Source: Glycocaulis sp050485565 (GTDB lineage: Bacteria > Pseudomonadota > Alphaproteobacteria > Caulobacterales > Maricaulaceae). From it: DNA of 64,000 nt. The translations under genes and the position numbers were made by a program. The notes beneath the pieces were generated by a model. That model did no database searches and had not been told where the DNA came from. It was given only the letters and a program-made list of their open reading frames with translations. The stretch spans positions 240,259 to 304,258 of the forward strand of contig NZ_JBJHBQ010000003.1 in NCBI RefSeq assembly GCF_050485565.1, read 5' to 3'. This document shows, one piece after another, positions 35,264 to 42,882 of the stretch. Each line of letters begins with the position of its first letter. Position 1 is the first letter of the stretch.

Positions 35264-35746
35264 TCAGCGATGCCGGCGCTGCAGCCGCATGCCTGCGACT
35301 AGAGGCTCAAGCTCGGTCACCACACCGGCCCCAAGGCGGGCCGTGAGGGCGCGTTCCCAGTGTGTGTAGGTCTCGCCGGTTGCAAAATCATCGCGTGAAA
35401 CCAGCGTAAACGGATGCGCGTGCCCCAGAGCAACCAGATCGTGCATCACGAAGTGAAGCTGCGCGCGGATTTCCGGGATGCGGGCCTCATCGTCCAGATG
35501 CAGACGGATATTCAGGAACGAATACCCGGCAAGGCGTCCGTTCTCCACCAGCGGGACCGTGACGGACGGCAGGTCAAGATGCGGCGTGTCGGGAGGCGCG
35601 AGCCGCTCGCCCGCCTGCGTCGCCAGATCGCGCAGATCATTCGGCACCACAAGCGCGGACGTGTCGCCCGGCACAGATGGCGGCGCGGCCAGTGCACACG
35701 GCACCAGCAGCACAATTGACAGGAAGGCAGCTGCGAAGCGATTCAT
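35264..35746 (-). CDS. Exported protein of unknown function
   Basis: Protein of 160 aa with a clear signal peptide (MNRFAAAFLSIVLLVPCALA, predicted cut before APPSV). The mature part has a beta-strand-like SFLNIRLHLDDEARIPEI segment followed by a helix (RAQLHFVMHDLVALGH), faintly like the C-terminal periplasmic domain of FliL-type proteins, but no flagellar gene is adjacent. I do not recognise the family. It lies 24 nt downstream of thiL on the same strand, so it is probably the last gene of the glyA-to-thiL operon. Confidence 0.7.
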   Translation of the reverse strand: MNRFAAAFLSIVLLVPCALAAPPSVPGDTSALVVPNDLRDLATQAGERLAPPDTPHLDLPSVTVPLVENGRLAGYSFLNIRLHLDDEARIPEIRAQLHFVMHDLVALGHAHPFTLVSRDDFATGETYTHWERALTARLGAGVVTELEPLVAGMRLQRRHR

Positions 35747-35770
35747 GCGGCGAGCTTATCTGCCCACCTG

Positions 35771-36754
35771 TCAAAAATGGGTGAATCCGCCCGCCCCGTA
35801 CTCCACCGGTGCACCGCCTGAAAACACCTGCACCGTATCGCCAGGGGCAAACACGCCCACGACCGTTGCGCCGAGACCGGCCTTGCGCAGCTCTGCCACG
35901 AACGTGTCGACCCGCGCCGGGGAAACCGCGCAGGCCAGCTCGTAATCATCACCAAAGCTGGCGAGTGCCAGACGCGCAGCCTGCGTGTCATCCTGATTTG
36001 CCAGCCAGTGGCGCGCGGCGTCCGACAGCGGCAGCGCATCAAGATCAATCTCAAGCGACAGCCCGCTGGCCGCTGCCAGATGGCGGCTGTCGGCAATCAG
36101 ACCGTCACTGATATCGATGGCCGCATCCGCATGGGCGTGGAGGGCATCTGCCAGCGCGAGGCGCGGAACCGGCAGTTCCAGCCGTTCGAGCAGGTATGCC
36201 CGGTCCTCAGGCGAAGGACTGAATTCCTTCTTCGCGATCTTCAGCCCCAGATACGCATCACCAATCGTGCCGGATACTACCAGACAATCGCCCGGTTTCG
36301 CGCCGGAGCGGGTCATGGCTTTGCCCGCAGGCACCTCGCCAAACGCGGTAACAGAGATCACCCACGGGCCATCCGCCGAAGTCGTGTCGCCGCCGATCAG
36401 GGCCACATCGAAGATTTCCTGATCGGCCGCCAGCCCGTCAGCGAACCCGTTGCGCAGCGCGTCTGTAGCGCTGATCGGCCAGACCACACTCGTCATGTAA
36501 CCGATTGGCCGCGCGCCCATGGCGGCCAGATCAGATAGGTTCACGCGCAGGGCCTTGCGTGCCACCAATGCCGGGTCTGTGCCTTCAGGAAAATGGCGCC
36601 CTTCCACCAGCGTATCGGCGGTAATGACCAGTTCCCGGCCCGCACGAACGGTCAGAACGGCAGCATCATCTGCAAGTCCAAGCGCCCCCTTGAAGCCGGC
36701 AGCCAGAGGGGCGAGGCGGTTCTTGATAAATCCGAACTCGCCCTTCCCGGTCAT
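35771..36754 (-). CDS. thiL: Thiamine-monophosphate kinase
   Basis: Phosphorylates thiamine monophosphate to the active diphosphate cofactor using ATP. Length 327 aa, AIR-synthase-like fold. GLADDAAVL near the N-terminus provides metal-binding Asp residues. VNLSDLAAMGARP, GGDTTSADGPWVISVTAFG and AIDISDGLIADSRHLA are family signatures. It overlaps nusB by 1 nt. The thiL-nusB-rib arrangement is conserved. Confidence 0.95.
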   Translation of the reverse strand: MTGKGEFGFIKNRLAPLAAGFKGALGLADDAAVLTVRAGRELVITADTLVEGRHFPEGTDPALVARKALRVNLSDLAAMGARPIGYMTSVVWPISATDALRNGFADGLAADQEIFDVALIGGDTTSADGPWVISVTAFGEVPAGKAMTRSGAKPGDCLVVSGTIGDAYLGLKIAKKEFSPSPEDRAYLLERLELPVPRLALADALHAHADAAIDISDGLIADSRHLAAASGLSLEIDLDALPLSDAARHWLANQDDTQAARLALASFGDDYELACAVSPARVDTFVAELRKAGLGATVVGVFAPGDTVQVFSGGAPVEYGAGGFTHF

Positions 36755-37239
36755 CAGCTTTCCGGCGCTGCGTCTGCTGCCGGACGGGCGGCTCTGGCAA
36801 AAGCGTCCAGCGACGCATTGATGAAGGCAGGCTCCGGGCCTTCAAAGAAGGCGTGCGCGATGTCGACATACTCGTTGATGACCACGCGGGTCGGCACGTC
36901 GGTCCGGCGCAGCAGCTCATAGCCCCCTGCCCGCAGGATCGCACGCACCGTGGCGTCGAGGCGGGACAGCTTCCAGCCTTCCTTCAGCGTGGAGGCCGTC
37001 ATCTTGTCGACCTCGTCCTGCGCCTGCACGACACCGGACAGCAGGTCTTCAAAGAAGTCCTCATCCGCCTCGATATACTCGCCCGGCTCACCATCATGGC
37101 CAAAGCGATGATCGCGGAACTGCTTGACCACGGTGCGCGCGCCGGTGCCGGACAGCTCCATCTGGTAGAGCGCCTGCACGGCCGACAGGCGCGCGGAGCG
37201 GCGAAGACGTGCACGCTGGTCTGACGGCGTCTCGCTCAT
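36754..37239 (-). CDS. nusB: Transcription antitermination factor NusB
   Basis: With NusE (S10) binds boxA RNA to promote rRNA antitermination. Length 161 aa, all-helical. Opening ARLSAVQALYQMELSG, then the C-terminal TVRAILRAGGYELLRR, VINEYVDIAHAFF and FINASLDAFAR are NusB signatures. An acidic/Ala-rich tail is added. It is separated from ribH by zero bases and overlaps thiL by 1 nt. Confidence 0.95.
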   Translation of the reverse strand: MSETPSDQRARLRRSARLSAVQALYQMELSGTGARTVVKQFRDHRFGHDGEPGEYIEADEDFFEDLLSGVVQAQDEVDKMTASTLKEGWKLSRLDATVRAILRAGGYELLRRTDVPTRVVINEYVDIAHAFFEGPEPAFINASLDAFARAARPAADAAPES

Positions 37240-37677
37240 CTAGCGCGACCCGAAACGCTGTGCGGTCGCGATCATGGCAAGGGCCGCCTCCGCAGCGTCC
37301 TTGCCCTTGTTCTTTTCGCTGACATGCGCCCGCACGCGCGCCTGGCGGATATTCTCGACGGTGAGGATGCCATAGCCGAGCGGTACACCCTTCAGGGACA
37401 GATCCATCAGGCCGCGCGCCGACTCGCCGCACACATAGTCATAATGGCTGGTCTCGCCGCGGATCACGCAGCCCAGCGCCACATAGCCGTCATAGGGCTG
37501 CTTGCCCGCTTCGGCCATGGCGATCACGCCGGGGATTTCGAATGCACCGGGCACTTCGATGATCTCGAAGCCTGCACCTGCTTCGGTCAGGGCGGCTGTC
37601 GCCCCTTCGACGAGCTGTTCGGTGATGTCCTCATAGAAGGGAGCAGCAATGATGAGCAGTTTCGGTTTTGCAGCCAT
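37240..37677 (-). CDS. ribH: 6,7-dimethyl-8-ribityllumazine synthase
   Basis: Condenses the pyrimidine intermediate with dihydroxybutanone phosphate, the penultimate step of riboflavin synthesis. Length 145 aa. VPGAFEIPGVIAMAEA and ALGCVIRGETSHYDYVCGES, plus GYGILTVENIRQA, are the substrate-binding segments; the catalytic His is in the SHYDY loop. It lies directly before nusB and 16 nt after ribBA. Confidence 0.95.
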   Translation of the reverse strand: MAAKPKLLIIAAPFYEDITEQLVEGATAALTEAGAGFEIIEVPGAFEIPGVIAMAEAGKQPYDGYVALGCVIRGETSHYDYVCGESARGLMDLSLKGVPLGYGILTVENIRQARVRAHVSEKNKGKDAAEAALAMIATAQRFGSR

Positions 37678-37693
37678 GCTGGCTTCCTTCTCG

Positions 37694-38818
37694 TTATTCT
37701 GATCTGGTCAGCGCCTGCTGACCGGCAATTTCCAGCCCGTACCCGTCCAGCGCAACAATGGTTTGCGGCGCGGTGGTGAGCAATTCCATGCGGCGTATGC
37801 CCAGATCAATAAGGATCTGCGCACCCAGCCCGTATTCGCGCAAACGCCGCGCCTCGCGCGTATCAGGCGGATCCGACGGGCTGGCGCCAAAGCGCTCGGT
37901 GATGGCTGAGGGGTTGGTCTCGCGGATGAACACCATCACGGCGGCTCCCTCATGGGCCGCAAGGCTCGCAACGGCTTCTTCGACCAGCCCTGCCCGGCCG
38001 CCCAGAGCGCCCAGCACATCATCGGCAAAGCTGACCTTGTGCATACGCACCAGCGGCACATCGCCGGACCGGATATCACCCTTCACAAGCGCTACGTGTT
38101 CCACCGCGTCCACCAGCGAGCGGTAGACGATCAATTTGAACGGCCCGCCATGGCGTGTCTCCACGCTCGTTTCCAGCCGCCGCTCGATAAAGCGGTCATG
38201 CTGGCGGCGATAGGCGATCAGGTCCGCGATCGTACCGATCTTGAGATTGTGGGCGGCGGCAAATTCGACCAGCTCCGGCAGGCGGGCCATCGTCCCGTCC
38301 TCATTCATGATCTCGCAGATCACGCCGGACGGGTTGGCACCGGCCAGACGGGCGACATCGACCGCTGCCTCGGTATGGCCAGCGCGCACCAGCACACCAC
38401 CATCGCGCGCCGTGATCGGAAAGATATGGCCCGGACTGACGATATCTTCAGGGCCGGTCGCCGGATCAATGGCCACCGCAACCGTGCGCGCGCGGTCATG
38501 GGCGGAGATTCCGGTGGTGATCCCTTCACGCGCCTCGATGGACACGGTGAAAGCCGTGGTGTGCCGCGAGCGGTTGCGCGGCGTCATCGGCTGCAGATGC
38601 AGCGCCTCGGCGCGCTCGCGGGTCAGCGTCAGACAGATCAGGCCGCGCCCGTGCTTGGTCATGAAGTTGATGGCATCGGGGGTGGCGAACTGCGCCGGGA
38701 TGACCAGATCGCCCTCATTCTCGCGGTCCTCGGCATCGACCAGGATGAACATCCGCCCATTGCGGGCTTCCTCGATGATCTCCTCGGCGGAGGCGAGATT
38801 GAAACCGTTCGATGACAT
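37694..38818 (-). CDS. ribB: RibBA-type: active DHBP synthase fused to a degenerate GTP cyclohydrolase II domain
   Basis: Protein of 374 aa. The N-terminal half (about 1-205) is 3,4-dihydroxy-2-butanone-4-phosphate synthase: VDAEDRENEGDLVIPAQ, DRARTV, SPGHIFPI and RAGHTEAAVDVARL are intact. The C-terminal half (about 210-374) is GTP-cyclohydrolase-II-like but has no Cys: the zinc motif region after VPLVRMH reads KVSFADDVLGALGGRAG. No Cys cluster exists, so cyclohydrolase activity is unlikely and a separate RibA must be encoded elsewhere. Such degenerate RibBA proteins occur in alphaproteobacteria. It overlaps ribE by 1 nt. Confidence 0.9.
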   Translation of the reverse strand: MSSNGFNLASAEEIIEEARNGRMFILVDAEDRENEGDLVIPAQFATPDAINFMTKHGRGLICLTLTRERAEALHLQPMTPRNRSRHTTAFTVSIEAREGITTGISAHDRARTVAVAIDPATGPEDIVSPGHIFPITARDGGVLVRAGHTEAAVDVARLAGANPSGVICEIMNEDGTMARLPELVEFAAAHNLKIGTIADLIAYRRQHDRFIERRLETSVETRHGGPFKLIVYRSLVDAVEHVALVKGDIRSGDVPLVRMHKVSFADDVLGALGGRAGLVEEAVASLAAHEGAAVMVFIRETNPSAITERFGASPSDPPDTREARRLREYGLGAQILIDLGIRRMELLTTAPQTIVALDGYGLEIAGQQALTRSE

Positions 38819-39435
38819 CAGTGCGCGTCCTTCGGGCCGGCTGCGGCGGCAAGGCGCGCGGCGTAGCGCGCCATGATGTCCACCTCAAGGTTTACCCGCA
38901 TGCCCGGCTGCAGGCGCGAGAGCGTGGTGACGGCCGCTGTATGGGGAATAATCATCAGGTCGAAGGCGTTACCGGTGACGCCATTGACCGTCAGCGACAC
39001 ACCATCAACTGCAATAGAGCCCTTCTGTGCGATGAAGGGGGCCAGGTCTGCGGGCGCCTCTATTCTCAGCGCCATCCAGCCATCAGTGTCGGTGCGGGTC
39101 TTCACGGTGCCAACACCATCGACATGACCCTGGACAATATGCCCCCCGAGCTCGTCCCCCACTTTCAAGGGACGTTCCAGATTCATGGCCGTACCCGGTT
39201 TCCAGTCGCCCAGCGTGGTGCGGGCAAGCGTTTCGGGCGAGACCTCAAGCTGGTAGCGCGCGCCGGCCCCGTCCGGTTCGATATGGGTGACGGTCAGGCA
39301 GACCCCGTCATGGGCGATGGACGCCCCCAGCACCAGATCATCAGCCGGCCATGGCCCGCGCACCGTGAAACGGCGCACCGGCCCGTCCTCGAGAGCAGCC
39401 AGCTCCCCGACGGCGGTGACGATCCCGGTGAACAT
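38818..39435 (-). CDS. ribE: Riboflavin synthase alpha subunit
   Basis: Dismutates two lumazine molecules into riboflavin. Length 205 aa with the expected internal duplication. First half: MFTGIVTAVGEL, DGVCLTVTHIE, SPETLARTTLG. Second half: GHIVQGHVDGVGTV, DGVSLTVNGVTGNAF and IPHTAAVTTL. It overlaps ribBA by 1 nt and follows the ribD-reductase gene by 5 nt. Confidence 0.96.
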   Translation of the reverse strand: MFTGIVTAVGELAALEDGPVRRFTVRGPWPADDLVLGASIAHDGVCLTVTHIEPDGAGARYQLEVSPETLARTTLGDWKPGTAMNLERPLKVGDELGGHIVQGHVDGVGTVKTRTDTDGWMALRIEAPADLAPFIAQKGSIAVDGVSLTVNGVTGNAFDLMIIPHTAAVTTLSRLQPGMRVNLEVDIMARYAARLAAAAGPKDAH

Positions 39436-39440
39436 TGCGG

Positions 39441-40106
39441 CTAGTTACCTTCGCGCTCGTAGCTTTCGTGCAGATCGCGTCCGATAACGCGAACCGATGT
39501 GCGCCGGAATTGGGGTGCGGTGGCCAGATTGCCAAGGCCGAGCGCTGCAAACACGTCCATCCCGTCGCCGCCAATAATCATCGGCGCGCGGAACCATTCC
39601 AGCCGATGCACCAGCCCTGCTTTCACGGCAGCGCCCGCCAGCCGCCCACCGGCCTCGATGAGCACACGTGAATGACCGGCCGAGCTGAGATACTGCAAGG
39701 CCGCCCTCAGGCTGACATGCCCGTCCGCGCCTTTTTCAACGCGCACCAGGCGTGCGCCCCTGGCGCTAAGGGCCTTGGCGCGGGCTTCATCATCACTGGC
39801 ATGGAAGATGATGGCAGGCCCTTCCTCGAACAGCTTGGCGCCTGGCAGGATACGCAGGCTGGTATCCAGCACCGCCCGCTCCGGCTGCTCTGCCGCCTTC
39901 ACCCCGCCCGGCCGCACGGTCAGCCGGGGGTCGTCCGCCAGCACGGTACCAATCCCGGTCAGGATGACATCATAGCGCGAGCGCAGGGCGTGAACGGCGT
40001 CGCGTGCCTCCGACCCTGTTATCCATTGCGACTGGCCCGTAGAGGTGGCGATCTTGCCGTCCAGTGACGTCGCGAGCTTCAGCGTTACGTGAACAAACCT
40101 CGACAT
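39441..40106 (-). CDS. ribD: RibD reductase domain only (deaminase half absent)
   Basis: Protein of 221 aa matching only the C-terminal reductase part of RibD (5-amino-6-(5-phosphoribosylamino)uracil reductase, NADPH): VTLKLATSLDGKIA, QWITGSEARDAVH, DVILTGIGTVLADDP and VLIEAGGRLAGAAV. Normal RibD is about 360 aa with an N-terminal zinc deaminase (HAE...PCxxxGxxxPC), which is missing. The gene overlaps the nrdR stop (TAATG), leaving no room for it. The deaminase must be encoded elsewhere. The position between nrdR and ribE is the usual ribD slot. Confidence 0.9.
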   Translation of the reverse strand: MSRFVHVTLKLATSLDGKIATSTGQSQWITGSEARDAVHALRSRYDVILTGIGTVLADDPRLTVRPGGVKAAEQPERAVLDTSLRILPGAKLFEEGPAIIFHASDDEARAKALSARGARLVRVEKGADGHVSLRAALQYLSSAGHSRVLIEAGGRLAGAAVKAGLVHRLEWFRAPMIIGGDGMDVFAALGLGNLATAPQFRRTSVRVIGRDLHESYEREGN

Positions 40107-40588
40107 TATGTGTCGTCCTCGCCTTCCCCAAGCTCGTCGCCGAGCTTCTCCCCGCGAATAAACTCTGAAAAGTCGGCCACTTCGCGGAAATCACGATAGA
40201 CCGACGCGTAGCGCACATAGGCAACCGGATCGAGATTGCGTAAGCCCTCCATCACCAGCTCGCCGATCCGGCGCGAGGGGATATCCGGCTCGCCGCTGCT
40301 TTCCAGCCGCCGTACAATACCCGAAATCATCTGCTCCGTGCGCTCCCGGTCAATCGAGCTCTTGCGGGCGGCCAGCAGAACCGAACGCATCAGCTTGTCG
40401 CGCTCGAACGGCACGCGCTTGCCGTCCGACTTGATGACCTGCAGGTCACGCAGCTGGACGCGCTCGAATGTCGTGAACCGCGCGCCGCATGAAGGGCATT
40501 GGCGGCGGCGGCGGATAGCCTGCCCGTCTTCCGAAGGCCGGGAGTCCTTTACCTGGGTATCAGGATGGGAACAGAACGGGCAGCGCAA
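40106..40588 (-). CDS. nrdR: Transcriptional repressor NrdR, TTG start
   Basis: Zinc-ribbon/ATP-cone regulator of ribonucleotide reductase genes, 160 aa. RCPFC and CPSC supply the four zinc Cys. The ATP-cone begins KSDGKRVPFERDKL, and VAYVRYASVYRDF is the C-terminal signature. The best start is TTG at 40586-40588 (giving the usual M-RCPFC beginning), with AGGAG eight bases upstream (40597-40601). The open frame further upstream lies inside glyA. It starts 11 nt after the glyA stop and overlaps ribD by 1 nt. Confidence 0.92.
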   Translation of the reverse strand: MRCPFCSHPDTQVKDSRPSEDGQAIRRRRQCPSCGARFTTFERVQLRDLQVIKSDGKRVPFERDKLMRSVLLAARKSSIDRERTEQMISGIVRRLESSGEPDIPSRRIGELVMEGLRNLDPVAYVRYASVYRDFREVADFSEFIRGEKLGDELGEGEDDT

Positions 40589-40599
40589 GAACCGGACTC

Positions 40600-41904
40600 C
40601 TAGCCAAGATCGGGATAGATCGGGAAGCGTTTGCACATGGCGATAACTTCCTCGCGCACGCGCGCTTCAACCTGCGCGTCGCCGTCACGATTATCGGCCA
40701 GCGCATCGAGCACCTCAGCCATCATTTCTCCGACGCGGCGGAATTCTGCCACGCCAAAGCCGCGTGTCGTCCCTGCCGGTGCGCCAATACGCAGACCCGA
40801 GGTGACGGTCGGCTTTTCCGGATCAAACGGCACACCGTTCTTGTTGCAGGTCATGTGGGCGCGTTCCAGCGCCGCCTCGGAGATGTCTCCGGTCAGCTTT
40901 TTCGGGCGCAGATCGATTAGGGCCAGATGGCTGTCGGTGCCGCCGGAAACCACCGCGTAACCGGCATCTGACAGAGCTCCGGCCATGGCCCGGCAGTTCT
41001 CCACCACATTGGCGGCATACTGCTTGAACTCAGGACGCAGCGCCTCGCCGAACGCAACGGCCTTGCCGGCAATGACGTGCATGAGCGGGCCGCCCTGCAG
41101 GCCGGGGAACACAGCCGAATTGATCTTCTTACCGATATCCACATCGCGTGAAAGCACCATGCCGCCGCGCGGGCCGCGCAGCGTTTTGTGCGTCGTGGTC
41201 GTCACCACATCGGCATAAGGCACCGGGTTGGGATAGACGCCTGCTGCCGCCAGCCCGGCGAAATGCGCCATATCGACCAGAAGCAGCGCGCCAGCCTCAT
41301 CGGCAATTGCGCGGAATTTCTCGAAGTCGATCTCGCGCGGATAGGCCGAACCACCGGCGATGATCATTTGCGGGCGCAGTTCCAGCGCCTGCTCGCGCAG
41401 CTTGTCATAATCGATCAGCGCATCGCTCTCACGCACACCATAATGATGCGCCTCGAACCATTTGCCCGACATGTTTGGCCGCGCGCCGTGGGTCAGGTGC
41501 CCGCCGGCCGAAAGGTCGAGGCCAAGGATACGGTCGCCAGGTTTCAGCAGAGCCAGAAACACGGCCTGATTGGCCTGGCTGCCGGAATTGGGCTGAACAT
41601 TCGCATAGGCCGCGCCGAACAGCTTCTTCGCGCGCTCAATCGCCAGCTCTTCGGCGATGTCGACAAACTCGCAGCCGCCATAATAGCGCTTGCCGGGATA
41701 GCCCTCGGCATACTTGTTGGTCAGGGGCGAGCCTTGCGCCTCGAGAACAGCGCGGCTGACAATGTTCTCCGACGCAATCAGCTCGATCTGATCCTGCTGC
41801 CGGCCAATCTCCTTTGCGATGGCGCTGGCAATCTCCGGGTCGCGGCTGGCGAGCGTTTCGGTGAAAAACCCGTTACTGGTGGTTTCCTGGGCTGCATCCG
41901 GCAT
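40600..41904 (-). CDS. glyA: Serine hydroxymethyltransferase
   Basis: PLP enzyme interconverting serine and glycine with tetrahydrofolate, 434 aa from the chosen start. IELIASENIVSRAVLEAQG, NKYAEGYPGKRYYGGCE, the PLP lysine in VVTTTTHKTLRGPRGG and the C-terminal GLRIGAPAGTTRGF are diagnostic. MPDAAQETT at 41904 is preceded by AAGAGGGAG; a 27-codon upstream extension is open but not conserved. It leads the glyA-nrdR-rib-nusB-thiL operon. Confidence 0.96.
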   Translation of the reverse strand: MPDAAQETTSNGFFTETLASRDPEIASAIAKEIGRQQDQIELIASENIVSRAVLEAQGSPLTNKYAEGYPGKRYYGGCEFVDIAEELAIERAKKLFGAAYANVQPNSGSQANQAVFLALLKPGDRILGLDLSAGGHLTHGARPNMSGKWFEAHHYGVRESDALIDYDKLREQALELRPQMIIAGGSAYPREIDFEKFRAIADEAGALLLVDMAHFAGLAAAGVYPNPVPYADVVTTTTHKTLRGPRGGMVLSRDVDIGKKINSAVFPGLQGGPLMHVIAGKAVAFGEALRPEFKQYAANVVENCRAMAGALSDAGYAVVSGGTDSHLALIDLRPKKLTGDISEAALERAHMTCNKNGVPFDPEKPTVTSGLRIGAPAGTTRGFGVAEFRRVGEMMAEVLDALADNRDGDAQVEARVREEVIAMCKRFPIYPDLG

Positions 41905-42188
41905 CGGCGACTCCCTCTTGGCGATCTGTCGGTTGTCCCTGAAATACGCCCTGGCGAAGCGCTTCACAACCATACACAGCCGCACATGTTGAAAAGACGC
42001 ACCAACAGCGGGGCGCAGACTTTGCGATCTCCTGGCGGCAGCCGCGAAACCCGGCTTCGGCCCGCTGCGATTTCTTCTGCATAAACTTACTGGTATTGGC
42101 AGACCCTATACTTGTTTGCTCAACCAAAGCAGTTTACACAAATTGGAAATTGGGTCCTCTCAACAAAAGCGAATGTCAGGTGATGAAT
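41905..42188. promoter_or_regulatory. Divergent glyA/mucR intergenic region
   Basis: 284 bp without a gene between divergent starts. It holds a TATACT hexamer (42107-42112), a possible -10 for mucR, and a GAAGCGCTTC palindrome near the glyA side. The mucR leader after 42113 is AT-rich. No riboswitch structure was recognised. Confidence 0.3.
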
Positions 42189-42617
42189 ATGACCGAAGAC
42201 AACACTCCCCCGATCGATCAGGAAGAAGTACTGCGGATGACCACCGATATCGTGGCATCCTACGTCGCCAACAATACCATTTCCGCCGACGGGGTTCCGG
42301 ATATCATCCGTCAGGTACATGGCGCACTGCGCGAACTGACCGGTGGTGAAGCAAAACCCGAAGCCAAGGCCAAGCCTGCGGTCCCAGTGTCCCGGTCTGT
42401 CACCGACGACTACATCATCTGCCTTGAAGACGGCAAAAAGCTCAAAATGCTCAAGCGCTATCTGCGCTCGCAATATGACATGTCGCCGGACGACTATCGC
42501 CGCAAATGGGGCCTGCCCTCCGACTATCCGATGGTGGCACCGGCCTATTCGCGCCGCCGGTCTGATTTCGCCAAGGAAATCGGCCTTGGCCGCGGTGGCC
42601 GCAAGTCACGCAAGTAA
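42189..42617 (+). CDS. mucR: MucR/Ros family transcriptional regulator, zinc finger incomplete
   Basis: Protein of 142 aa in the Ros/MucR family, H-NS-like repressors and cell-cycle co-regulators in alphaproteobacteria. Residues about 75-120 carry the family core: ICLEDGKKLKMLKRYL, then MSPDDYRRKWGLPSDYPMV. The zinc finger lacks most ligands: the second Cys is Asp (CLED) and the first His is Tyr (KRYL rather than KRHL), as in zinc-independent Ros homologues. The start is taken at MTEDNTPP (42189), 6 nt after AGGTG; ATG 42183 would touch the ribosome site. Followed by a strong terminator. Confidence 0.9.
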   Translation: MTEDNTPPIDQEEVLRMTTDIVASYVANNTISADGVPDIIRQVHGALRELTGGEAKPEAKAKPAVPVSRSVTDDYIICLEDGKKLKMLKRYLRSQYDMSPDDYRRKWGLPSDYPMVAPAYSRRRSDFAKEIGLGRGGRKSRK

Positions 42618-42636
42618 GTTACGGACTCTTTACGGG

Positions 42637-42882
42637 TCAGACGATGACGCCCCGGCCTTTTGGCCGGGGCGTTTTTTGTGTGCCATCAATATCGAGGCCC
42701 AGACGGCGCGCCAGCTTGCGCAGGGCGACCCGTTCCAGATCATGCCGGGCCGTGCGCGCAGGGCCGAACACGATCACCTCGGTTCCTGTCGCGGCATCGA
42801 TGGCCGCCAGCCGGACCGAATCAGCAAGTCCCTGATATTCGAAGATGATCTCCCGGCCGGGCAGTCCGCCGCGGCCAGACAT
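42637..42882 (-). CDS. DUF6898-type small conserved protein
   Basis: Protein of 81 aa. The first 62 residues (GREIIFEYQGLADSVRLAA, IDAATGTEVIVFGPA and LRKLARRLG) resemble the small alphaproteobacterial DUF6898 family, function unknown, often mislabelled as serine hydroxymethyltransferase. The last residues (KTPRPKGRGVIV) are translated from the mucR terminator hairpin, so the C-terminus is probably a read-out without function. Its ATG overlaps the hemA stop by 1 nt, placing it in the hemA operon. Confidence 0.7.
   Translation of the reverse strand: MSGRGGLPGREIIFEYQGLADSVRLAAIDAATGTEVIVFGPARTARHDLERVALRKLARRLGLDIDGTQKTPRPKGRGVIV
42647..42677 (+). terminator. mucR terminator
   Basis: ACGCCCCGGCC (42647-42657), TTTT loop, GGCCGGGGCGT (42662-42672), then a T run to 42677. 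A perfect 11-bp stem, 30 nt after the mucR stop. It overlaps the 3' coding end of the convergent small gene at 42637-42882. Confidence 0.9.

Noticed and set aside
35262..35267. TGATCC on the minus strand downstream of the exported-protein gene as an hppA promoter
   Set aside because: The hexamer 18 bp downstream is CTCCAC, not a -10 element.
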